From: Planctomycetota bacterium
GTDB taxonomy: Bacteria; Planctomycetota; Planctomycetia; Pirellulales; Lacipirellulaceae
Length of the DNA stretch: 11,256 bases
Assembly (NCBI GenBank): GCA_024278035.1
Contig: JAJRUA010000023.1
Span: 1-11,256 of the forward strand
Direction of reading: 5' to 3'
The first letter of the stretch is position 1. Every line of letters begins with the position of its first letter. Shown piece after piece: positions 6,453 through 11,256 of this stretch. Both the position numbers and the translations under genes were made by a program. The notes under the pieces were generated by a model. That model made no database searches, had not been told where the DNA came from, and was given only the letters and a program-made list of their open reading frames with translations.

Positions 6453-7205
6453 TCAGCGGCCCTGCTTGATGCGGTCGCCGAGGAAATTGTCGAGATCAGG
6501 GATGCCGTAAATCAAATCGGCCGTGGTGTTGATATCGTACTCCACACGGTGGAACGTCAAGCGATCCTCTTCTTGAATCACATAGCAAGATCGCGGGTCG
6601 CCATCGCGCGGCTGGCCGACCGAGCCGACGTTGACCATGAACTTCTGATCTTCAACTTCGTAAACATAGTCGGTCTCTTCCGGAGTCACAAAGTTGCGGC
6701 TCTCGGTAAAGACGCCCGGCACGTGGGTGTGCCCCTGAAAGCAGCCGCGCGTGATGAGGCTAAACAGTTTCTCCATCTTCTTCTGATTGTAAATATCCTC
6801 CGGAAAAACGTACTCGTTTACCGGATTACGAGGCGAGCCGTGGACGTAAAGCCAATCCCCATCGCGATGGATACGGGGCAAGGCGCCCAGGAAGTCCCAC
6901 CGCTGGTCGATGCGGCTGCGGTCGCCATTGGGGTTCTCCAGTTGGTCGCGGGTCCAGAAAATCGCCCGTTCGGCCCCCGTGTTGAATCCCTCGGGATCGA
7001 ACAGGGCCCCCTGATCGTGGTTCCCCAGAAGGGCCACCTTGCAGTTGTCCATCACCTGGTCGAGACACTCGCACGGCTTGGGACCGTAGCCAATGACATC
7101 ACCCATGCAGAAGATTTCATCGACGTGCTGCTTCTTGATATGCGCAAGCACGGCCTGAAAGGCTTCGAGGTTGCCGTGAATATCGCTGATGATGGCCCGT
7201 TTCAA
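6453..7205 (-). CDS. Calcineurin-like metallophosphoesterase
   Basis: The 250-residue cytoplasmic protein has the full two-metal phosphoesterase set: D8-x-H10 in SDIHGN, GD (35-36) in [12 protein letters not shown] (61-64), HGS (122-124) and GHTH (158-161). The [17 protein letters not shown] stretch (192-208) is typical of the YfcE/MJ0936-like branch (Metallophos_2), whose members hydrolyse phosphodiesters or phosphoprotein substrates. The true substrate cannot be read from the sequence. The start is a TTG at 7203-7205, with AAAGGG about eight bases upstream. It is well supported because the family pattern begins [12 protein letters not shown] at exactly this point, and no in-frame ATG precedes it nearby. 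The gene is divergent from tsaB across 189 bases and separated from yidC by a repeat-rich gap, so it is probably a single-gene unit. Confidence 0.93.
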   Translation of the reverse strand: MKRAIISDIHGNLEAFQAVLAHIKKQHVDEIFCMGDVIGYGPKPCECLDQVMDNCKVALLGNHDQGALFDPEGFNTGAERAIFWTRDQLENPNGDRSRIDQRWDFLGALPRIHRDGDWLYVHGSPRNPVNEYVFPEDIYNQKKMEKLFSLITRGCFQGHTHVPGVFTESRNFVTPEETDYVYEVEDQKFMVNVGSVGQPRDGDPRSCYVIQEEDRLTFHRVEYDINTTADLIYGIPDLDNFLGDRIKQGR

Positions 7206-7394
7206 GGCTCGTACCCTTTCAGCCCGATGCTGATAACAAGTATTGGTAATGGAGTTAGGTTCGCCGCAAAGCGTGGCTCTTCTTGCCAGCCCCCCTCTTA
7301 TTCTAGCAGGGGGTTGGCTAGGGGCTACTTACGGGTAGCATAATCCCGTAAACCTAAGCCCTGACAACCACTTCGGTCAAGCGGACTCGATACG
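7206..7394. promoter_or_regulatory. Divergent promoter region between phosphoesterase and tsaB
   Basis: Both genes must be started from this 189-base gap unless tsaB is leaderless. It holds an imperfect inverted repeat at 7285-7318 (GCCAGCCCCC with GGGGGTTGGC) followed by CTAGGGG, similar to the repeat at 3523-3560. It also holds a 7-base perfect stem TTACGGG (7329-7335) with CCCGTAA (7345-7351) about 45 bases before the tsaB ATG. No confident -35/-10 pair was found. Confidence 0.45.
7285..7326. repeat. C/G-rich inverted repeat, second copy of the mnmE-leader type
   Basis: The stem GCCAGCCCCC/GGGGGTTGGC with a downstream GGCTAGGGG resembles GGGGGAGGGG-CTAGGGG at 3539-3555. Such paired C-run/G-run elements with CTAG are, from memory, common between genes in planctomycetes. 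Confidence 0.5.
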
Positions 7395-8165
7395 ATGCCC
7401 TCGCAAAATACCCCTCCATTTCGCTCGGGGGAAGCTCCCCGCTTGGCCCGTTTGCTCGCCCTAGAAACCTCAAGCCGACAGGGATCGATTGCTGTAGTAG
7501 AGGTGGGAACCGGCGAGCTATCGCCTATCTTAACCCGGGAATTACCGCCCCTGGAGCGTTCTGCCCAAACCCTAGTTCCCGCGATTCAGGAACTTTTAAG
7601 TGAAACTGGCTGGGAGCCCCCAAGCCTCGATTGCGTTGCCATCGCCACGGGCCCCGGCTCGTTCACGGGGCTCCGAGTCGGCGTCACCACGGCCAAGACG
7701 CTCGCCTACGCCACAGGAGCCAAGCTCGTCGCCATCAACACGCTCGACGCTATAGCCGAGCCATCCTGGCTCGAAAAACCTCCTTCTCCTTCCCCCCCCG
7801 AGCCCGCTACCGTCTGGGCCCTCGTCGACGCCCAACGCAACGAAGTCTTCGCCGCCCGTTACGCCACTCCTTACGATGGCCCCCCCCATAAAGAAACCCT
7901 AGTCGAGCGTCTCACCCAAGCTGAGTTCTTCGCCAAGCTCGAGCCTAACGACCGAGTCATCGCCCCCCACGCCCCCGTTCTAAGAAAACGCTTCCTAAGC
8001 CCGCGCTGTGAAGCAAAAGACATCACCTGGATCACCGCCCAACCGATGGCCGACGCCGTCGCCCGCCTTGGCGCAGCAAAGTGGAGGTCGAACCAACTCG
8101 CCGACCCCTTCCAACTGGCCCCCCAGTACCACCGCGCGAGCGCCGCCGAAGAGAACTTGCCGTAA
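7395..8165 (+). CDS. tsaB: tRNA threonylcarbamoyladenosine biosynthesis protein TsaB
   Basis: TsaB is the non-catalytic ASKHA-fold partner of TsaD. Together with TsaE they transfer the threonylcarbamoyl group to A37 of tRNAs that read ANN codons. The 256-residue protein has the N-terminal LALETSSRQGSIAV strand pair (21-34), the signature GPGSFTGLRVGVTTAKTLAY (86-105), WALVDAQRNEVFAARY (141-156) and the closing LAPQYHRASAAEE (241-253). About 17 residues precede the conserved core, so a later start is possible, but no better start codon with a ribosome binding site is visible and the ATG at 7395 itself has only a weak one. Two runs of eight Cs (7792-7799, 7880-7887) lie in the gene and the frame is intact through both. 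The gene stands alone on the plus strand, with no tsaD, tsaE or rimI beside it. Confidence 0.95.
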   Translation: MPSQNTPPFRSGEAPRLARLLALETSSRQGSIAVVEVGTGELSPILTRELPPLERSAQTLVPAIQELLSETGWEPPSLDCVAIATGPGSFTGLRVGVTTAKTLAYATGAKLVAINTLDAIAEPSWLEKPPSPSPPEPATVWALVDAQRNEVFAARYATPYDGPPHKETLVERLTQAEFFAKLEPNDRVIAPHAPVLRKRFLSPRCEAKDITWITAQPMADAVARLGAAKWRSNQLADPFQLAPQYHRASAAEENLP

Positions 8166-8213
8166 GAGGGCAAGCAAGCCGTGAGCAAAAAAAGGCCTGC
8201 TCGAAAAAAGGGG

Positions 8214-8289
8214 AGGGGACTGGCTCCGAGCCCATGCAAGAAAACCTCGGGCTTTAGCGACCCTTGCAAGGTTGCCTGTCCTTATTTTT
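8214..8289 (+). terminator. Hairpin repeat behind tsaB, possible terminator
   Basis: GGACTGGC (8217-8224) pairs with GCCTGTCC (8274-8281) except for one T-T mismatch. The right arm is followed by TTATTTTT, so it could end tsaB transcription. A nested CCGAG (8226-8230) / CTCGG (8246-8250) pairing is possible. 'GGGACTGGCTCCGAGC ... GCCTGTCC' is, from memory, a widely repeated intergenic sequence in planctomycetes. Confidence 0.5.
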
Positions 8290-8524
8290 CGACTTCATTT
8301 CATCGTCATAAATCGCAAGGTTTTGAGTCAATTGACTTCAAGAGCTTGCTATTGAGTAACGACTACTCGGTTAGCAAAAGGGCTACTGCAAAAGAAGGAA
8401 GGATATTCGGCAGGGACGACTCGATAAGATTGTTACGAAAAAAAGAAGGTGAGAAAAACCGCCAGCAAACATGAATAGGCGATTTTCTTCCGATCACTGC
8501 TAGCAAGCCCCGCCCAAGAATTTT

Positions 8525-8544
8525 GGAAGAAATCGGAAGAAATC
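8525..8544 (+). repeat. Tandem pair of GGAAGAAATC
   Basis: Two perfect, adjacent 10-base copies lie about 25 bases before a TATAGT box. One-turn spacing would put a bound protein on one face of the helix, but chance duplication is equally possible. Confidence 0.4.
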
Positions 8545-8568
8545 CTCCCCAAATGGCAACGAAAACGG

Positions 8569-8574
8569 TATAGT
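8569..8574 (+). promoter_or_regulatory. Possible -10 box for the alpha-CTD gene
   Basis: TATAGT is a near-consensus -10 hexamer. No TTGACA-like -35 sits 16-18 bases upstream. Transcription would begin near 8581, just at a GTCAGAC/GTCTGAC hairpin, giving a leader of about 200 bases. Confidence 0.25.
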
Positions 8575-8578
8575 CCTC

Positions 8579-8774
8579 GTCAGACCTAACCGTCTGACAA
8601 AAGAAAGAGGCCGAGACTCTCAGGGATGCCAGGAAGCTCATCGTGTCGCCACGAATGAGCCCCCGCGTGCGAGGGTCGATTGAATCCATTGTCTGCGATA
8701 TTCTCAGCGATGCTCCGCTAAGCGGCGCTCGTTTGTGGATGTTGTCCATCAACTCAATCTTGGGAGGGAACCCT
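8579..8774 (+). promoter_or_regulatory. Hairpin-rich leader upstream of the alpha-CTD gene
   Basis: Visible stems are: GTCAGAC (8579-8585) with GTCTGAC (8592-8598); GCTCATCGTG (8636-8645) with CACG-A-ATGAGC (8650-8660), ten pairs with one bulged A and a TCGC loop; CCGC (8715-8718) with GCGG (8722-8725); and AGGG (8765-8768) with CCCT (8771-8774) over the ribosome binding site, which would be tight. It matches no RNA family I can name. Confidence 0.4.
8762..8767 (+). promoter_or_regulatory. Ribosome binding site of the alpha-CTD gene
   Basis: GGGAGG lies 11 bases before the ATG at 8779. It is the clearest Shine-Dalgarno sequence in the window and supports that start. Confidence 0.65.
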
Positions 8775-8778
8775 AATT

Positions 8779-9087
8779 ATGACAACTCGTGTCCCGCTGG
8801 ATCGTGTACAGCTTGCAAGCGACGACTTACAAGACCGTTTAGAAATGAGTACGGCCGAGATTGGCCTCGCGGTGCGAACCACCAATTGCCTTGAAGAGAA
8901 GGGAGTGTTCACGGTAAACGACCTTCTGCACTGTACCCGCGAAGATTTGCTAACGATCTCGAACTTTGGCGAGAAGACCTTGGAAGAGGTTTACAAATCG
9001 CTGGAGAGCGTGGGCTTCTATCGCCCCGGTCGCAAACCCGCAGAGGTGGCTCAAGAACAACCGGCTCCAACTCGCCGAGCGAAGTAG
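8779..9087 (+). CDS. Stand-alone RNA polymerase alpha-subunit C-terminal domain protein
   Basis: The 102-residue protein consists almost entirely of an alpha-CTD (two helix-hairpin-helix units, about residues 22-80). It carries no alpha N-terminal domain, so it cannot join the polymerase core as a normal alpha subunit. Against E. coli alpha, the DNA-contacting residues R265, N268, C269, G296, K298 and E302 correspond to R33, N36, C37, G64, K66 and E70, and S299 is the similar T67. This predicts minor-groove binding of A/T-rich DNA, like UP elements. The first 20 residues and the Pro/Ala/Arg-rich tail (81-102) are not family-typical and could be partner contacts. The start is set by GGGAGG. 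A DinB-like gene follows after 53 bases. A full rpoA is expected elsewhere. Its role, perhaps modulating promoters or acting with activators, is inference. Confidence 0.9.
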   Translation: MTTRVPLDRVQLASDDLQDRLEMSTAEIGLAVRTTNCLEEKGVFTVNDLLHCTREDLLTISNFGEKTLEEVYKSLESVGFYRPGRKPAEVAQEQPAPTRRAK

Positions 9088-9140
9088 CGACACGATCATT
9101 TGCAGGAAATAGAATCTTAGAACGGGAGAAAAATACGACG

Positions 9141-9662
9141 ATGGCAAGATCACTTGGCAATGTCGTTGCTGATTCACTCGATCGAGGGATCGGCTATGCC
9201 GAGCTACTGCTGAAAGGTGTTGGGGCGGACCGCTTCGCCCGGTTTGCTTCGCCCGGAGGTGAGCCGGTGGAGTCGAACCATGCGGCGTTCGTTTATGGGC
9301 ATCTGTCGCTCTACGCACCACGAATTATTGGCGATCTCGATGGCAATCCGCCAGAAATCCCCGAAGGTTTCGAGGAGGTTTTTTCCAGGGAAACGACTTG
9401 CAAAGACGATGCGGATGCGTCGATTTATCCGCCCATGGAAGAAGTCACTCGCTATTTCTTTGAATCGTACCGGCAAGCCTCCGAAGTGCTCCGTGCGACG
9501 GACGACACACCGTTCCAAGCCCCCAACCCGGTCGGCGGGAAGTTCACGGAGATGTTCCCCACGATCGGCTCTGCCCACGCTTTTTACTGTAGCGGCCACG
9601 TGATGCTCCACATGGGGCAAATGAGCGCCTGGCGCCGCATGAGCGGGCTGGGTGCCTGTTAG
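9141..9662 (+). CDS. DinB-superfamily putative metal-binding protein
   Basis: This is a 173-residue helical protein. The C-terminal GHVMLHMGQMSAWRR (152-166) matches the DinB helix with two His ligands (H153, H157) followed by GQ. The earlier NHAAFVYGHLSLY (46-58) supplies the usual first ligand, probably H54. Together these predict a four-helix bundle with one divalent metal, as in YfiT, bacillithiol transferases and mycothiol-dependent isomerases. Substrate and reaction cannot be inferred; many planctomycete homologues are simply labelled DinB family. The ATG at 9141 has GGGAGA upstream at a rather long spacing of about 11-12 bases. It lies 53 bases after the alpha-CTD gene on the same strand with no hairpin between, so co-transcription is plausible. 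It converges on the phosphatase-like gene with only 37 bases between stops. Confidence 0.8.
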   Translation: MARSLGNVVADSLDRGIGYAELLLKGVGADRFARFASPGGEPVESNHAAFVYGHLSLYAPRIIGDLDGNPPEIPEGFEEVFSRETTCKDDADASIYPPMEEVTRYFFESYRQASEVLRATDDTPFQAPNPVGGKFTEMFPTIGSAHAFYCSGHVMLHMGQMSAWRRMSGLGAC

Positions 9663-9699
9663 GGCCGCAGTGAGAGGGACAGTCTTTCTATCACGAAAC

Positions 9700-11112
9700 T
9701 TATTCCAAAATTTCAGGCGTGTCGGGGATTTGGTTCGTTAGAATCGACTTGCCTTTAGCATCTTTGGTGAGCGTGAAGGCATCGTAAAGTTCGCCTACGG
9801 CGGTGCGGGATTCGTAACGGATGTTTTCCTGGCTGACATGGATGACCTGAAAGAGCTGTACGCCCGAGGCGGCTCGGGGGATATCCCATTTGTCCTGGAC
9901 GGTGTACATCTTCGGTCCACTCACGCTGACAACGTAGACCGTGTTGCTGCTCTTTTGCTGAACTCCCTCGGCGACGTTCGTCCCTGTATGGTTTTCAATC
10001 GCCATGTTGGCAGGGCCTCCCAGCCCCGAGCGGGCGTAGGCGTGGTCGTGACCCTGGAGGACAAGATCGACTCCTAGCCTTTCCAACAGAGGACGCCATT
10101 CGTTGCGAATCTTTGGATTGTCACGCTCTTTAGCTGCTGAAAAGACGGGGTGATGAAACGTCACGATTGTCCATTTTGGCCTGTTGGGGTCGGATAGCAC
10201 TTCGGCTAGCCAGGGGGACTGTCTTTCGATCTGCTCGTTTGAGTTGAGCGAAATAATTCGAGTGCCTTGGTAGTCGAGCCAATAGACGGTCTCTTCAAGC
10301 CCTTCGGGTCCATTGAGAGGAAAGGAGAATTGCGGGCGCCAGTGCCCCGACAAGCCGCCGTAGTATTCATGGTTGCCTGGCGTAGCGATACTGGGGATCA
10401 TGCCGTTGAGCCATCCACCCGCAGCAAACCAATCGCCCCACTGGGCATCGTTGTTGGTGTGATTGATGAGATCCCCCGCATGGAGCATAAAGGCCGCACG
10501 GGGAGCGTGTTGGTTCGCTTCTCGAATGACACGAGACCACATCGAGCGAACCGCGTTTTGCGCGTCGCCAAAATAAACGAAGGTAAAGGGCTCTGGTTGG
10601 TCGCTTGCGGTGCGGAACTGGTGCCATTCACTCCAGTGGCTTCCATCGCCGACTCGATAGGCGTACATACAACGTGACTTGAGGCTCGTCAGTTGGGCGG
10701 TGTGCATGTGGCAGGTGCCAAGGTCGGTCGAGAATTTTGCCATCTCCCCTTGTGCGGTTAGAGCGTGAGGGACATTGCCCGTCGGAAGTCCACCACGCAA
10801 GGTGTTGGCCACGGCGTACTGGACAATCGACGCGACGGTCCTCGTGTCGGTCCGCCAAGTGATGTCAATCGTTGAGACCGGATCGTCGCTCCAGGTGAGC
10901 ATCACCCGATCAGGCAGAGGCGTAGGGGCGTGTTGAACTGCCGTGGTAAAAGCAGGGGGTTGAGCTTCGTGCTGATGGTGGTCTTCATGCCCCAAGGCTC
11001 GGCTTTCAAGAACCCAAGGGAGCGAAAGCGGGAGAGCCAGAAAAACAATCAATGGCAATCGTCGGGGAGTAAAGGAAACCTGCGGGTAGAGGGAATTCAT
11101 CAAGGTTCGCAT
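9700..11112 (-). CDS. Secreted purple-acid-phosphatase-like metallophosphoesterase
   Basis: Numbering from ATG 11112 (470 residues), a signal peptide covers about 1-41 with a hydrophobic LPLIVFLALPLSLPWVL core. A His/acid run HEDHHQHE (42-49) follows. An N-terminal beta-sandwich of the purple acid phosphatase Fn3 type spans about 63-170, with LTWSDDPVSTIDITWRT and a YRVGDGSHWSEWHQFRT close. The catalytic domain has GDAQ (182-185), AGDL (212-215), GNHE (246-249), HHPVFS (320-325) and GHDHAYAR (354-361). The GDxxY motif reads GDLIN, so the metal-bound Tyr that gives purple enzymes their colour is absent. Likely role: phosphate-ester hydrolysis outside the cytoplasm. An earlier in-frame ATG (11181) adds 23 residues but overlaps a TATAAT box, so 11112 was preferred; neither has a good ribosome binding site. 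Confidence 0.88.
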   Translation of the reverse strand: MRTLMNSLYPQVSFTPRRLPLIVFLALPLSLPWVLESRALGHEDHHQHEAQPPAFTTAVQHAPTPLPDRVMLTWSDDPVSTIDITWRTDTRTVASIVQYAVANTLRGGLPTGNVPHALTAQGEMAKFSTDLGTCHMHTAQLTSLKSRCMYAYRVGDGSHWSEWHQFRTASDQPEPFTFVYFGDAQNAVRSMWSRVIREANQHAPRAAFMLHAGDLINHTNNDAQWGDWFAAGGWLNGMIPSIATPGNHEYYGGLSGHWRPQFSFPLNGPEGLEETVYWLDYQGTRIISLNSNEQIERQSPWLAEVLSDPNRPKWTIVTFHHPVFSAAKERDNPKIRNEWRPLLERLGVDLVLQGHDHAYARSGLGGPANMAIENHTGTNVAEGVQQKSSNTVYVVSVSGPKMYTVQDKWDIPRAASGVQLFQVIHVSQENIRYESRTAVGELYDAFTLTKDAKGKSILTNQIPDTPEILE

Positions 11113-11179
11113 GGGTGTCGTTCGTTGGGGAGGGTGGTAAAAGCTGCTGTAGACGGTCCCAATCTTATATGTAGATCGC

Positions 11180-11185
11180 ATTATA
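11180..11185 (-). promoter_or_regulatory. -10 box of the phosphatase-like gene
   Basis: A perfect TATAAT on the minus strand lies 67 bases before the ATG at 11112 and overlaps the first in-frame ATG (11179-11181). No good -35 is visible at 17 bases, where the sequence is C-rich. If used, transcription starts near 11173. Confidence 0.4.
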
Positions 11186-11201
11186 GCTGATTAAAAGAGA
11201 G

Positions 11202-11250
11202 CGTGGGGGGAGGGCCGTAGGCAAGCGGGCGGGCGTTAGCCCCACGATAA
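11202..11250. repeat. Hairpin repeat, copy 2, within an inverted repeat
   Basis: CGTGGGG (11202-11208) and CCCCACG (11240-11246) form 7-base outer arms. The right part, AGCGGGCGGGCGTTAGCC, resembles the hairpin repeat at 2066-2096. An alternative small stem GGGC-GTTA-GCCC (11231-11242) competes with the outer arms. It lies just upstream of the phosphatase-like gene promoter. Confidence 0.5.
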
Positions 11251-11256
11251 AAGCAG

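Larger units (their letters stand above)
8166..8778. other. 613-base gap: repeat after tsaB, then leader of the alpha-CTD gene
   Basis: Open frames on both strands look non-coding: low-complexity Lys/Ser-rich translations, no ribosome binding sites, no recognisable motifs. The left part (8214-8289) is a dispersed hairpin repeat. The middle has a 12-base palindrome AGTCAATTGACT (8326-8337). A tandem GGAAGAAATC pair lies at 8525-8544. The right part (8569-8778) looks like a promoter and structured leader. Confidence 0.6.

Noticed and set aside
6549..7343. 264-codon plus-strand open frame
   Set aside because: It is antisense to the phosphoesterase, whose motifs are all intact; the long frame is a by-product of GC-rich codon use.
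8181..8474. 97-codon open frame with GTG start after tsaB
   Set aside because: The translation is Lys/Arg/Ser-rich without motifs, has no ribosome binding site and lies over a dispersed hairpin repeat.
8363..8752. 129-codon minus-strand open frame opposite the alpha-CTD leader
   Set aside because: No ribosome binding site or recognisable motif, and it covers a region whose hairpins and -10 box point to a plus-strand leader.
8643..8894. 83-codon GTG open frame overlapping the alpha-CTD start
   Set aside because: It runs into the alpha-CTD gene in another frame and loses any plausible composition there. A short leader peptide is possible but unsupported.
9663..9699. Bidirectional terminator between the convergent DinB and phosphatase genes
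   Set aside because: The 37 bases contain no convincing stem followed by a T-run.

Overview
The window most resembles a chromosomal stretch from a planctomycete, probably in the Pirellulaceae/Pirellulales. This is inferred from protein flavour and layout, not from any search. The pointers are a lone GspF-like protein beside a small CxxC...CxxC protein, a YidC with an extra PDZ-like domain, a free-standing RNA polymerase alpha C-terminal domain, weak ribosome binding sites, TTG starts, and junctions full of short dispersed repeats.

Layout. Positions 2-175 (+) hold the last 57 codons of an integrase-core transposase cut by the window edge. A minus-strand block follows: a zinc-ribbon-like hypothetical protein (1454-1780) and a GspF/PilC-family membrane protein (329-1429) form a tight two-gene unit. 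Upstream lie mnmE (2142-3512) and yidC (3693-6074), in the yidC-to-mnmE order seen in many bacteria. A calcineurin-like metallophosphoesterase (6453-7205, TTG start) ends the block. tsaB (7395-8165) is divergent on the plus strand. After a 613-base gap come a stand-alone alpha-CTD protein (8779-9087) and a DinB-superfamily protein (9141-9662), possibly co-transcribed. A secreted purple-acid-phosphatase-like enzyme (9700-11112, minus) converges on the DinB gene.

How the genes relate. MnmE (wobble uridine 34) and TsaB (t6A at 37) both act in modifying the tRNA anticodon loop. YidC inserts membrane proteins and the alpha-CTD protein probably touches transcription, so the core is housekeeping rather than a mobile island. 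I see no CRISPR array, tRNA, rRNA or complete insertion sequence, and no clear defence or biosynthetic system.

The most unusual points are the stand-alone alpha-CTD gene with a long hairpin-bearing leader, the PDZ-like domain inside YidC, an MnmE whose G4 motif is TMAD instead of NKxD, a GC hairpin covering the mnmE ribosome binding site, a cluster of CGCTAAT words at 55-base steps between the metallophosphoesterase and yidC, and at least five families of short intergenic repeats, one placed directly after the stop codons of two genes.
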